From: Pseudomonadales bacterium
GTDB taxonomy: Bacteria > Pseudomonadota > Gammaproteobacteria > Pseudomonadales > IMCC2047
Assembly: GCA_024234615.1 (NCBI GenBank)
Contig: JACKNY010000002.1
Location: 682,001-746,000, forward strand
Reading direction: 5' to 3'
Length of the DNA stretch: 64,000 nt
The translations under genes were made by a program, and so were the position numbers. The notes under the pieces are model-generated. The model was not told the origin of the DNA, searched no databases, and worked only from the letters and a program-made list of their open reading frames with translations. Position 1 is the first letter of the stretch. Each line of letters opens with the position of its first letter. Of this stretch, positions 1 through 8,593 are shown piece after piece.

Positions 1-204
1 AGCATCAGTGGCTTCAGATGCCAAACGATGTACCCCGCGCGCCACGTTTGCACGGTAACCGGTTTCAAATTCACGCACCTTATCCAGCACCACAGTGGGC
101 GAAAAAGTAGTCGCCGCATTGTCAAGGTAACACAGGGGGTAGCCATTTACTTCTCGACCGAGAATAGGGAACTGGCGGCGGATATCGAAAATATTAAACT
201 TCAT
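1..204 (-). CDS. NifS/SufS-like cysteine desulfurase, N-terminal part (runs off the left edge)
   Basis: The minus strand from 204 is open to the window edge (68 codons). The translation carries the class V aminotransferase signature of SufS/NifS enzymes: RRQFPIL near residue 9, YLDNAATT near residue 26, and ANVARGVHRLASEAT near residue 52. These PLP enzymes remove sulfur from L-cysteine as an enzyme-bound persulfide. The ATG lies 6 bp after the stop of the MoeA/MocA fusion, so it belongs to the XdhC/MocA operon. By analogy with the Rhodobacter NIFS4-XdhC pair, this points to sulfuration of the molybdenum cofactor rather than general iron-sulfur assembly; that role is inference. The catalytic Cys and PLP Lys lie outside the window, so activity cannot be judged. 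Confidence 0.85.
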   Translation of the reverse strand, partial: MKFNIFDIRRQFPILGREVNGYPLCYLDNAATTFSPTVVLDKVREFETGYRANVARGVHRLASEATDA

Positions 205-210
205 TCTTTC

Positions 211-1833
211 TTATCCTGCTGCATTAACAAGATCCAGCTCTTCCTGTGTATCAATATCGGCGAAGATGGACTCATCACTGATGGGCACTTCCCAGACGTT
301 GGCAGCGTATTCTTTTAAAATCGTTTTGGCGCCAGTGTCACCAGTCAATTTCTGCATCGCAGGAAAATAACGTCGCGACCAGAGCACTGGATTGCCGCGA
401 CGACCATCCTTAACCGGCATCACGATATCACGCTCCAATACCGGATCAAATTCTGCAATAAGTTCATTAATTTGTGATTTGGTGACGAAAGGCATATCAC
501 CAAGTAGCACTATCGCGCCATCAACCTCATCAGACAGACTTGCAATACCTATTTTTACTGAGCTAGCAATACCTGAGTTATAATCAGGATTATGCACGAA
601 TTTCAAATTACGCCCAGCCAACAAAGTTTCCAGCGCTTCGGATTCATGCCCCGTCACTAAGGTGATGGATTCAACATTGGACGCTAGTGCCGCATTAGCA
701 ACACTGACTACCATCGGCACACCTTTGACCTGAGACAGCAATTTATTTTGTTCGCCCATGCGCCGGGAACTACCAGCGGCAAGTATAATCGCCGCAATTC
801 GGGGCTTGCTCTGATGTTTAGGCTGAACTGCCCGACGATGCCGTCGCTCCGAGTGGGCAACATCTTTAATGAGACCACCGACACCCATCGCCATAATATG
901 CTCTGGTTTAACCTCAATACCCGCAAGAATACGCTGTAATACCCAGTCCAAGCCATTGAGCTTAGGTGAACGACTACAGCCCGGGAGATTAATAATATTC
1001 GTCTTGCCGAGTTTCGCGAGAAGCAGCATATTACCCGGCTCAACTGGCATTCCAAACTGGACAATCTCGCCGCCACACTCTTTGATAGCGGTTGGGATCA
1101 CATCGCCAATATCAACCGTAATTCCAGCACCGCAAACCATAATCGGGTTACAACCTTGAGTGAGTGCCTGCTTAAGCGCTGCACTAATTTCATCAATTTT
1201 ATGCTCGCAACGCTGATGAAAAACCACCTGACTGTCATAAGCGCGCATACGCCCTTGCGTGACCTCAAAGGTCGAATCAAGCACAGACTCTTTCAGGGCA
1301 GCCGATTTAGTTAAAATAAGAGCGCCATGGTGAGGCTGAAATGGCATCACTTCGATTGCCGGTTTCTCATCTGCCAAAATATTTAGGCAATGTTCAAGCA
1401 GACGCTCTGAAACCGCAAAGGGAATAATTTTGATTGAAGCCACCGCCTGATCGGCATGCGCCTCGGCACTATTGGGCAAAGTTGCGATTGCAATCGCACC
1501 ATCAGACAGGTTAATCGCGTTGATTTTTGCACTATCTATTTGCGTTAAGCCATGCTGTTTCGCGTACAGATTACAGCGCCCGGCAATCGGCTTACCTATA
1601 TTTAAATGGAGCCCCGCTAATTGTTTTGCAATCTGCTCAGCCGCAGTATCTTCGTCCACATCACCGGGCTCCAAACGCACTCCGGTCACAAATTCAACCT
1701 TGGCCTGCTCAAGCAGCAACAGATGTTCAGCGTTTAGTTCAGTACCTTTTTTAAGTGTGACAGCGTCTAAACGCAAGGTATGTGCAAGAATAACACCCAG
1801 CGCCTCTACACGTTTATACTGTGCAAAAATCAC
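211..1833 (-). CDS. MoeA-like molybdopterin-binding / MocA-type cytidylyltransferase fusion
   Basis: 540 aa with two domains. Residues about 1-330 resemble a MoeA/CinA-type molybdopterin-binding protein, with the segment MVCGAGITVDIGDVIP near residue 235 and GMPVEPGNMLLL near 265. Residues about 345-540 are a MobA/MocA-type nucleotidyltransferase: LAAGSSRRMG near 352, VLLGDMPFV and RRGNPVLW further on. MocA enzymes attach CMP to molybdopterin to make the MCD form used by xanthine-dehydrogenase-family hydroxylases, which fits the hydroxylase encoded upstream. The start is GTG and overlaps the TAG stop of the upstream XdhC C-domain gene by one base, with GGAAGGG as ribosome-binding sequence, so the two are translationally coupled. 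A CofC (F420) role for the transferase domain is less likely given the molybdopterin-binding half. Confidence 0.85.
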   Translation of the reverse strand: MIFAQYKRVEALGVILAHTLRLDAVTLKKGTELNAEHLLLLEQAKVEFVTGVRLEPGDVDEDTAAEQIAKQLAGLHLNIGKPIAGRCNLYAKQHGLTQIDSAKINAINLSDGAIAIATLPNSAEAHADQAVASIKIIPFAVSERLLEHCLNILADEKPAIEVMPFQPHHGALILTKSAALKESVLDSTFEVTQGRMRAYDSQVVFHQRCEHKIDEISAALKQALTQGCNPIMVCGAGITVDIGDVIPTAIKECGGEIVQFGMPVEPGNMLLLAKLGKTNIINLPGCSRSPKLNGLDWVLQRILAGIEVKPEHIMAMGVGGLIKDVAHSERRHRRAVQPKHQSKPRIAAIILAAGSSRRMGEQNKLLSQVKGVPMVVSVANAALASNVESITLVTGHESEALETLLAGRNLKFVHNPDYNSGIASSVKIGIASLSDEVDGAIVLLGDMPFVTKSQINELIAEFDPVLERDIVMPVKDGRRGNPVLWSRRYFPAMQKLTGDTGAKTILKEYAANVWEVPISDESIFADIDTQEELDLVNAAG

Positions 1834-2531
1834 TAGCCCTTCCTCGCGTAGCGCGCCTGGATAATCTGTGCCAAAGTAGCAACCGCGACTTCTGCGGGGG
1901 AACGTCCTCCTAAGTTAATGCCTACCGGAGCACAAATACGATCCAATTGCTCTGCCAAACCGAGTTCAGTTAATCGTTCAACACGCTTGGCATGGGTTCG
2001 CGTGCTGCCCAAGCAACCAATATAAAAGGCATCGCTGTTCAGCGCCTCGATAATGGCCGGGTCATCAATTTTTGGATCATGCGTGAGTGTCACTACCGCC
2101 GTTTGACTATCCGGCTGCAACCGCTCAAAGGCTTCATCCGGCCATTCGCAAAGTAAATCGACACCAGGGAATCTTTCAGTAGTGGCAAAGGCGCGGCGAG
2201 GATCGATCACACTAACTTGATAACCGACCTCCATGGCTAATATCGCAAGTTTTTGTGCTATATGAACTGCGCCCACAATGAGTAGTCGGTAATCAGGTAC
2301 GTAGCTCCGCACAAAGAGTTCGTCCTCAGGACCAGCTATTTTTCCACTACGCCCGCTGTGCAGCATGTCTTTTGCCTGCTGACTTTGTTCGGCAGTTAAA
2401 ACTAAATGTCCAAAGGGTTCACGGTTTTGATAAAGAAGCGTCTGCAAGCCATCTCGCAGTCTCGTCACCAAAGCAACCGGATGTTTATTTTCTCGATCTT
2501 GAAAAAGCCGTGCGAAAATTGCTGTATTCAT
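1833..2531 (-). CDS. XdhC family protein, C-terminal Rossmann domain as a separate gene
   Basis: About 232 aa. The start is taken as the ATG at 2531 (product begins MNTAIFARLFQ) because it overlaps the TGA of the preceding gene as ATGA; a longer frame reaches 2588 but would run inside the neighbour. The middle carries a Rossmann-type segment, LLIVGAVHIAQKLAILA, and the end has the XdhC_C signature IGCLGSTRTHAKR and GRSPAEVAVATLAQI. XdhC proteins bind molybdenum cofactor, hold it for sulfuration and insert it into xanthine-dehydrogenase-type enzymes. Here the usual single protein is split into two coupled genes. Cytoplasmic chaperone for the adjacent hydroxylase, by family and context. Confidence 0.85.
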   Translation of the reverse strand: MNTAIFARLFQDRENKHPVALVTRLRDGLQTLLYQNREPFGHLVLTAEQSQQAKDMLHSGRSGKIAGPEDELFVRSYVPDYRLLIVGAVHIAQKLAILAMEVGYQVSVIDPRRAFATTERFPGVDLLCEWPDEAFERLQPDSQTAVVTLTHDPKIDDPAIIEALNSDAFYIGCLGSTRTHAKRVERLTELGLAEQLDRICAPVGINLGGRSPAEVAVATLAQIIQARYARKG

Positions 2532-2884
2532 TGCAATGGCTCCACATAAATCTGGATTGCCCCGCCGCAGGTTAGACCTACCTCCCAAGCTTCTTCGTTA
2601 CTCACGCCGAATTCAAGCAGTTTAGGCTTGCCTTCGGCAATAACCTCAAGCGCTTCAGCAACAACGGCGCCCTCTATACAACCACCTGAAACTGATCCGA
2701 CAAAATTTGACTGTGTATCAATCACCAAATGACTACCAGTAGAGCGAGGCGAAGATCCCCAGGTTTGCACCACTGTAGCCAATGCTACCTGACGACCTTC
2801 TTCAAGCCATTGCTTAAGCGTGACCAACTCATCTGGTAAGCCTGCGCCACTATCATATTTAGTAAGGGTATCATCCATCGTCAT
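2528..2884 (-). CDS. XdhC/CoxI family protein, N-terminal domain as a separate gene
   Basis: 118 aa matching the XdhC_CoxI domain: ALATVVQTWGSSPRSTGS near residue 34, GSVSGGCIEGAVV near 63, and a terminal GLTCGGAIQIYVEPL. The conserved Cys in GGC and in TCGG are those thought to hold sulfurated cofactor in XdhC-type chaperones. It ends in an ATGA overlap with the XdhC C-domain gene, so the two halves are probably made in equal amounts and work together. An alternative ATG lies two codons downstream of the chosen start. It is separated from the hydroxylase large subunit by 174 bp containing a hairpin, so it may be expressed by read-through or from its own promoter. Confidence 0.85.
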   Translation of the reverse strand: MTMDDTLTKYDSGAGLPDELVTLKQWLEEGRQVALATVVQTWGSSPRSTGSHLVIDTQSNFVGSVSGGCIEGAVVAEALEVIAEGKPKLLEFGVSNEEAWEVGLTCGGAIQIYVEPLQ

Positions 2885-2998
2885 TCACTCAATGAAAAAA
2901 TCTGAGGTTATTATTACCAGCGTTACGGCGAAATGCCAGCTATGTTTAAAACAAAGGAACGGGTATCAGATTGGACAACAGAACTGGGGAAAGGATGG

Positions 2999-3028
2999 AA
3001 AACTCCCCGCAACCGTACGGGGAGTTTT
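2999..3028 (-). terminator. Hairpin between hydroxylase large subunit and xdhC genes
   Basis: Perfect 11 bp arms AAAACTCCCCG (2999-3009) and CGGGGAGTTTT (3018-3028) with an 8-base loop. The T-run is only about four to five bases on either strand, so it may attenuate rather than stop transcription between the hydroxylase subunits and their maturation genes. That would fit a need for less chaperone than enzyme. Confidence 0.6.
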
Positions 3029-3058
3029 TCCGGTTCGAGCCGCTAAGCCCTATTTAAG

Positions 3059-5419
3059 CTAGGCAGTAGCTGCCTTTTCTCTGATAGCCTTAAGGATTTT
3101 CTCTGGTGTAATAGGTCCTTGGGTAAACTGGATGCCAGTCGCTTGGTAAATCGCATTAGCGACCGCACCAACTGGAGTAACCAAGCCAGCCTCCCCCACA
3201 CTCTTAGCCCCAAAAGGCCCATAAGGATCGGGATTTTCAACCAGAATATTGGTCATTTTCGGCATATCCGAAGAACCTAACATCTTGTAATCCGTAAAGC
3301 TGTTATTTTTTACCTTACCATCGACGTCGAAATAAATTTCCTCCGTCAACGCCATGCCCAAACCTTGCTGTGCACCGCCCTCCATTTGACCCTCACAGAT
3401 CGCCGGGTGAATGGCACGACCGATATCATGAGCACTGACCAGCTCCAACACCTTCACTTCGCCGGTTTCCATATCTACCTCAACCTCAACAAAGGTACAG
3501 AAGAATGGCGGCGAGTTATGATCCGGCATATAGCTGACATAACTTTGAATTTGGCCGATTTCCCCATTACGTTCGCCAGTTAAATGGTCGACGAAATTAT
3601 AAACGCCGGTTTCGCATATTTCTTTGGCAGAAATAGATTTGCTCGGCGAACCTTTAACGAAAATTTCCTTCTCATCGTTAATATCTAAATCATCGACATT
3701 CGCTTCCAGCTTTTTCGCGGCACGCTCAAACAACTGACGTCGTGCGTCTTCACATGCCTGCTTGACGGCGTTACCACCAACATAGAGCGTTCGACTCGCG
3801 TGCGCACCAATATCAAAACCATTGGCGTCAGAATCACCAACATCAAGGTGTACGTCATCAATCGGGAAACCCAAAGATTCAGCGGCGATTTGACGTAAAG
3901 TAGTGTGCGACCCTTGCCCCAAATCAGAACAGGCCAGCAGTAATTCTGCCGACGCATCTTCATTTAAACGTACGGTACAGGTCGTATGCTCCAATATCAT
4001 CGGTGCCGCGCCACTGGTATGCTGTCCTACCGACAGACCAATACCACGACGCTTGACGCCAGTTTGATTCGCATACTTGGCGCGCTTTTCTTTCCAGCCG
4101 ATCGCTTCTGCACCTTTATCCAAACATTCATCCAACGCACAGCTACTATATTGGGTAAAGCCAATCCAGCTGTTATCACCAACTGTTTTGTGCCACTTTT
4201 TACGCCACTCGAGCGGATCAACATTCAATTCATTACAGGCGCGATCAACCAGCTGCTCTAGCACAAAGTTAGTTTGCGGGTTACCGTAACCACGATAGGC
4301 ACCGCACACCGGCTGGTTGGTAAAATAGGATTCACCACGATAACGTAGGTTTTCGACCTTGTACATGCCCTGCAACCAGAAGCCCGTCGTACTCGCCAGC
4401 GCAGAACCGTCGAGATAGTATCCACCTTTAAAGTTCTTGCTGATGGCGTCTATCGCTACGGGTGTACCATCTTTCTTAAAACCCATTTTCATCCAATAAT
4501 CTGATGGATGACGACTTGGTGAGCTCAGCCAATCTTCTTCACGAGGCTGCAACAGTTTTACCGGGCGCCCGGGTACTGCAATTGCTAACGCACACACTTC
4601 GGGCTCCATGACCAAACCCAAGCGCGCGCCAAAACCACCACCGACAACGGTTTGATTGAACTTAACTCGTGACATGGGCATTTCAAATAAACGTGCTAAC
4701 TTGACGTGCGCCAGTTTCGGCATTTGACAGGAGGACCAGCAATTGAGTCGGCCTTCGTCATCATAAAGCGCAATATAGTTATTGGGCTCCATTTGACACT
4801 GCTTTTGCTTCGGCGTGTAGAATCGATCTTCGACAACCACATCCGCCTCTTTAAAAGCTTCATCGACATCACCCCAGCCTAAACAGTTGTTTGGAAACAT
4901 TTCTGCTGGCAACTGAAAAGCTCGATTACCCGGCTTGCCCTCTACAAACTGGATTGCATCGGGTGCTGATGACTGCTCTGGGGTCAAATAAACCGGTAGT
5001 GCTTCATACTCAACCTTAACTTTCGCCGCTGCACGTTCCGCCTGTTCTTCAGTTTCGGCAATAATCGCGCCAATGCCATCACCATAGAATTTTACGTGCT
5101 TGGTGAAGATATTTTGCTCTTCGATATCACCCATCCACTTAGCTTCCTGCTCGGAAGCCATCAGATCGATAACCGATTGGTTATAGGTTTTAGCTGTGAC
5201 ATCCTCTGGGCCCAGCGTTTTAATGACGCCAGGCATCTTCTTAGCTTCGGAAAAATCAATGCTCTTCACTTTCGCATGAGCATACTCCAGACAGCGAATG
5301 ATTTTGCCGTAAACCATGCCAGGCATATCGATATCTCCGGCATATTTTGCACGACCGGTTACCTTCGCGCGAATATCAACTCGCGTTACATTCTTACCAA
5401 CTGATTTAAATTCACCCAT
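3059..5419 (-). CDS. Xanthine-dehydrogenase-family molybdenum-binding (large) subunit
   Basis: 786 aa when started at the ATG at 5419, which has GGAGG seven bases upstream; a longer frame to 5458 would overlap the small-subunit gene. It shows the family's molybdopterin landmarks: GGGFGAR near residue 255, GAYRGYGNPQ near 365, DLGQGSHTT near 500, and GAKSVGEAG near 745, where the Glu is the expected catalytic base. The GAYRGYG segment lacks the Cys of form I CO dehydrogenase, so this is a hydroxylase of the general xanthine/aldehyde/N-heterocycle type, not a CO dehydrogenase. It would hydroxylate an electron-poor carbon using water. No signal peptide is seen, so it is cytoplasmic. Last gene of the FAD / 2Fe-2S / Mo operon. 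Confidence 0.93.
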   Translation of the reverse strand: MGEFKSVGKNVTRVDIRAKVTGRAKYAGDIDMPGMVYGKIIRCLEYAHAKVKSIDFSEAKKMPGVIKTLGPEDVTAKTYNQSVIDLMASEQEAKWMGDIEEQNIFTKHVKFYGDGIGAIIAETEEQAERAAAKVKVEYEALPVYLTPEQSSAPDAIQFVEGKPGNRAFQLPAEMFPNNCLGWGDVDEAFKEADVVVEDRFYTPKQKQCQMEPNNYIALYDDEGRLNCWSSCQMPKLAHVKLARLFEMPMSRVKFNQTVVGGGFGARLGLVMEPEVCALAIAVPGRPVKLLQPREEDWLSSPSRHPSDYWMKMGFKKDGTPVAIDAISKNFKGGYYLDGSALASTTGFWLQGMYKVENLRYRGESYFTNQPVCGAYRGYGNPQTNFVLEQLVDRACNELNVDPLEWRKKWHKTVGDNSWIGFTQYSSCALDECLDKGAEAIGWKEKRAKYANQTGVKRRGIGLSVGQHTSGAAPMILEHTTCTVRLNEDASAELLLACSDLGQGSHTTLRQIAAESLGFPIDDVHLDVGDSDANGFDIGAHASRTLYVGGNAVKQACEDARRQLFERAAKKLEANVDDLDINDEKEIFVKGSPSKSISAKEICETGVYNFVDHLTGERNGEIGQIQSYVSYMPDHNSPPFFCTFVEVEVDMETGEVKVLELVSAHDIGRAIHPAICEGQMEGGAQQGLGMALTEEIYFDVDGKVKNNSFTDYKMLGSSDMPKMTNILVENPDPYGPFGAKSVGEAGLVTPVGAVANAIYQATGIQFTQGPITPEKILKAIREKAATA

Positions 5420-5432
5420 CTCTAATCCTCCG

Positions 5433-5927
5433 TTAACCGACTGCCTTAACACCGGCATTGGTCATTTTTTTGCTCGCTGATTTCACAGCAGCAACGATTT
5501 TTTCATAGCCAGTACAACGACAGATATTACCCTCTAACCAGTGACGTATTTCCGCCTCACTTGGGTCCGGGGATTGTTCAAGCAACCCAACTGTCTTAAT
5601 CACCATGCCAGGAATACAGTAGCCACACTGAACCGCTGTTTCCTCAACAAAAGCTTTTTGTACTGGATGCAACTGGCCATCTTTTTCTAGACCTATTGCG
5701 GTGGTGATCGCTTTGCCATCCGCTGCCGCTGCCAAAGTTAAACAGGAATTAATAACTTTGCCATCAATCAAAACCGTGCAGGCACCACACTCGCCAGTAC
5801 CACACCCGTACTTGGTATCTGGCAAATCTAGCTGATCCCGTAAAACTTCTAATAGCGTTTTATTTGACGCCACGCTCAGGTCGTAATCTCGACCATTAAC
5901 CTTTAAGTTAACTGCTAATTTATTCAT
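5433..5927 (-). CDS. Molybdenum hydroxylase 2Fe-2S subunit
   Basis: 164 aa, the usual size. The N-terminal plant-type ferredoxin cluster uses Cys42, Cys47, Cys50 and Cys62 (motif GCGTGECGACTV). The C-terminal helical cluster uses Cys101, Cys104, Cys136 and Cys138 (QCGYC and NICRCTGY). All eight ligands are present. It carries electrons from the molybdenum site to the FAD subunit. The ATG has GAGG upstream. It sits 20 bp after the FAD-subunit gene and 13 bp before the large-subunit start, so the three form one operon in the common coxM-coxS-coxL order. Confidence 0.95.
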   Translation of the reverse strand: MNKLAVNLKVNGRDYDLSVASNKTLLEVLRDQLDLPDTKYGCGTGECGACTVLIDGKVINSCLTLAAAADGKAITTAIGLEKDGQLHPVQKAFVEETAVQCGYCIPGMVIKTVGLLEQSPDPSEAEIRHWLEGNICRCTGYEKIVAAVKSASKKMTNAGVKAVG

Positions 5928-5947
5928 CGCTTAATCCTCAACTCTAG

Positions 5948-6817
5948 TTACGCGCGTTGACGTGCTTGTTCAATGGTGCGCTTAACAATAACACCTGACA
6001 CCATTTTTCGATATTCGGCAGTTGAGCGCTGATCGTCGATCGGGGTAATTTCTGCCTCTACCGCGCTCATCACTTTCGCCAACGACTCATCATTAATTTC
6101 AGCACCTTTGAGCAGGGCTTCTGCCTGCTTTAAACGAACTAGCGTCGCCGCAACGCAGCCCATAGCCACTCGCGCATCTTCGCAAACATTACCCTTCATG
6201 GTCATGCTGACGGCCACATTCAACTTCGCCAAATCCTCATTCACTCGCGTCAAGCGTTTAAAAGCATTGATGTTACCGGCACTCGGTGCCGGAATTCTAA
6301 GCTCAAGCGCCAACTCATTTGGTTTACGTGCAGTGGTAGCGTAGCCAACCCATAGATCATCGATATCAACTTCGCGTTCACCTTCTTTGCTAGTAAATAC
6401 CAGAGAGCCGCCTAAAGCATAAACGGCACAACTGCCATCTCCAGCGGGTGAACCTCTCAATAAATTTCCCACCAAGGTAGCCGTATTACGAATTTGAGGT
6501 GTAGCAAATGTTACCGCTGCCTCCCAAATCGCTGGATAATATTTTTTAACATCGGGGGAATCCAATAATTGAGCGATAGTTGTTTTAGAACCGACACGCA
6601 ACCCTTTCTGCGCATCAAATGACAACCCATCCAAACCTGAGAGTTTGGCTAAACTCATTGCATTTTCATTTTCAAAATTAAACTTCATTGCCACTAGCAC
6701 GTCGGTGCCACCAGAGATAACAGTGACTTTATCGCGCAAACGGTCAAGAATATCCAACGCTTCATCTACCGTCGACGGGATAAGCAAATTGAAATCGCTT
6801 AATATACGGGTGCTCAT
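5948..6817 (-). CDS. Molybdenum hydroxylase FAD-binding (medium) subunit
   Basis: 289 aa, typical CoxM/XdhB length. FAD-binding motifs are visible: VISGGTDVLVAMK near residue 34 and TPQIRNTATLVGNLLRGSPAGDG near 105-127 (the second flavin loop). The C-terminal CO-dehydrogenase flavoprotein domain follows, ending in VSGVIVKRTIEQA. It passes electrons from the 2Fe-2S subunit to the final acceptor. The ATG has GGAGG at good spacing and is the first gene of the hydroxylase operon. The upstream 437 bp contain a terminator for the preceding operon and the conserved palindromic element at 7000-7034, about 190 bp before the start. Confidence 0.93.
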   Translation of the reverse strand: MSTRILSDFNLLIPSTVDEALDILDRLRDKVTVISGGTDVLVAMKFNFENENAMSLAKLSGLDGLSFDAQKGLRVGSKTTIAQLLDSPDVKKYYPAIWEAAVTFATPQIRNTATLVGNLLRGSPAGDGSCAVYALGGSLVFTSKEGEREVDIDDLWVGYATTARKPNELALELRIPAPSAGNINAFKRLTRVNEDLAKLNVAVSMTMKGNVCEDARVAMGCVAATLVRLKQAEALLKGAEINDESLAKVMSAVEAEITPIDDQRSTAEYRKMVSGVIVKRTIEQARQRA

Positions 6818-6999
6818 TTATATCCTCCGATCACATTATCGTTTTGCGGTTGTCAGGCAAGAATCGATTCATACCAGCCAATATGACAATCAGTATGCGC
6901 TTAATCGAAATAAGAATCGCCCAATTTTTTCAGGGAATGGGATAACCCGGGAATTCGTTTGCCCATTAGGATTCTATCCTAAATACGAATTGACAGGTT

Positions 7000-7034
7000 A
7001 ACAATTACCAAGTTAGTAATCTGTTATTACAATA
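7000..7034. promoter_or_regulatory. Conserved palindromic element A upstream of the molybdenum hydroxylase operon
   Basis: A 35 bp segment matching 14443-14477 at 33 of 35 positions. Its core is ATTACCAAGTTAGTAAT (7004-7020), a near-perfect palindrome with 8-base arms, followed by GTAATCTGTTATTAC (perfect 5 bp arms). On the minus strand TTGTAA and GGTAAT sit 17 bp apart, so it could also be a promoter. Two copies upstream of two operons of one pathway suggest a shared transcription factor. Most of the 6818-7254 gap otherwise holds only the terminator at 7186-7236. Confidence 0.65.
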
Positions 7035-7185
7035 CTTTTGTAAAATTGCACTCTTTATTAGAAAACACCATAAGCAGCCTAGACTTCGTCACAAAACTAT
7101 CTACCTACTCTTTCTTTATCGGGATGCCTTCAGCGCTTCTGTTACAAATTTGGTTACTATCTTTGGTTGCATGACGGGGATAAAA

Positions 7186-7236
7186 AAGGGCAGCCCTGAT
7201 AGGTGATGAAGCACCAGGAGGAGGCGGGCTGCCCTT
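7186..7236 (-). terminator. Rho-independent terminator after the first DUF1329 gene
   Basis: Arms AAGGGCAGCCC (7186-7196) and GGGCTGCCCTT (7226-7236), perfectly complementary over 11 bp, with a 29-base loop. In the minus direction the hairpin is followed by a run of T (complement of 7182-7187). It ends the YCF48-RND-DUF1302-DUF1329 operon. Confidence 0.8.
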
Positions 7237-7254
7237 GTATAACATCTTAAGCTA

Positions 7255-8574
7255 TTAGCGTCCGGCTTTTCTCAAGTTCTGTACTGAAAACAAACTTGGT
7301 TGGTTTTGCTCATCCGTAATCAAACTCTTGAATTGCAGAGTAGTACAGTGTTTTGCCTGCACATCCAGCAGTACCGCAAAGTCATCCAACGCCACACCTT
7401 TGCCTTTGTTAGCGGCTAGGTGATAATCGGAATGTGACTTACCAATGGGGAACCAGCGCCACATATCGCCTTTACGGTCATAAACCACCAAAGTAGCCAT
7501 GGTCATGGTTTGCGCATCCAGGTTAATCACTCGCTTGCTTAGCGGGTGATTAGGGTCCTTAGGCGTGCCGATCAACGTGAACGTCTTGCGCAACTGATAA
7601 GTCACGTTAGGGAAACAATCACCTTTGCCATGCGCAGCCACGAAACGGAAGCCATCAGGGTCATCAGCCGGTTCATCGGAAACCTGCTCTAACTGGTTGT
7701 GGTAGTAAAACGGCAATAACAAGTCACGAGTACCGCCATATTCCCAGTTATAATCAGAGACTCGGCCATTATAGCCCTCGAAGTCCTCGATCATAAGATC
7801 AGTACCCAGGAAGGCGTCAGTGATTTGACCGGTAGCCAAGCGACGCACACGGCGCTGAAAGCCGAGGTACAACCAAGCGTTATCGCGCTTAGTGTCATCT
7901 TCATAGCGGTGAATCAATAATTGCGTGTTAGCCAAATCGTAAGGTTCTTTCACGAAGGAATAGATGCCGCGATAGATTTCAGATGGGTTATTGTCGAACT
8001 TTGGCTTCGGATCAAAAGTCACCCGGTGTGAGAAGTTCATAAAATGCCAATCAAACTTCAACACTCGCTCAACTTTACCGGTGTTCATGTTTCTGAAGGT
8101 CCACCAAAATGGATAGATGGTTTCAGAGTCACCCGAGTTAAAGCCGTACTGGTAGTTCCACACCAGCTTTAAACCCGCTTTCGGATCATTAGCGTCAGGC
8201 TCTTTCGGGAACGCACGACCTGCCACATAGTTATCCAACGTGCCTTTCTCATTCACCGTCACATTACCAGCGTATTGACGTGTGGCATTAACATAGTCAT
8301 CTGTTAAGGGAAAATCCGTGGTTGGCGCTGTTTTTACCGTCACCCAGCCATCTTTCACAAACCGGTATAAGGCTTCATCCATGATCGCTTTATATTGATC
8401 AGCATTATCCTGATTTACCTCAATACCGGGCGTATAACCCTGATAAGTGGGAGTGCCATTTTTATAAGGATAAAATGACCCTTCAATATCGGCGTCGGTA
8501 AACGACTCTGCGCTTAACCCTCCCGCCAACATCAGCGTGCCGCTTAGCGCGACTACTTGCGTTAAATTTTTCAC
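7255..8574 (-). CDS. DUF1329 family envelope protein (first cassette)
   Basis: 439 aa with an N-terminal signal peptide (MKNLTQVVALSGTLMLAGG, cleavage around SAES). The body fits DUF1329: VAGRAFPKEPDANDP near residue 105, YRGIYSFVKEPYDLANTQLL near 205, and a run describing RRVRRLATGQITDAFLGTD near 235. The start is GTG with a perfect AGGAGG seven bases upstream. DUF1329 proteins are exported proteins of unknown function nearly always found with DUF1302 and RND genes in aromatic, steroid and terpene catabolic loci of proteobacteria. A LolB-like or lipid-carrier role has been suggested for such proteins but is not shown here. Last gene of a four-gene operon. Confidence 0.85.
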   Translation of the reverse strand: MKNLTQVVALSGTLMLAGGLSAESFTDADIEGSFYPYKNGTPTYQGYTPGIEVNQDNADQYKAIMDEALYRFVKDGWVTVKTAPTTDFPLTDDYVNATRQYAGNVTVNEKGTLDNYVAGRAFPKEPDANDPKAGLKLVWNYQYGFNSGDSETIYPFWWTFRNMNTGKVERVLKFDWHFMNFSHRVTFDPKPKFDNNPSEIYRGIYSFVKEPYDLANTQLLIHRYEDDTKRDNAWLYLGFQRRVRRLATGQITDAFLGTDLMIEDFEGYNGRVSDYNWEYGGTRDLLLPFYYHNQLEQVSDEPADDPDGFRFVAAHGKGDCFPNVTYQLRKTFTLIGTPKDPNHPLSKRVINLDAQTMTMATLVVYDRKGDMWRWFPIGKSHSDYHLAANKGKGVALDDFAVLLDVQAKHCTTLQFKSLITDEQNQPSLFSVQNLRKAGR

Positions 8575-8593
8575 TTTACGTCCTCCTAATTAC

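Noticed and set aside
211..1833. CofC (2-phospholactate nucleotidyltransferase) for F420 in the C-terminal domain
   Set aside because: The fold is shared, but fusion to a molybdopterin-binding domain and position behind xdhC point to MCD synthesis.
3059..5419. Aerobic CO dehydrogenase (coxL form I)
   Set aside because: The form I active-site segment with Cys is missing; GAYRGYG is seen instead, as in the broader hydroxylase family.
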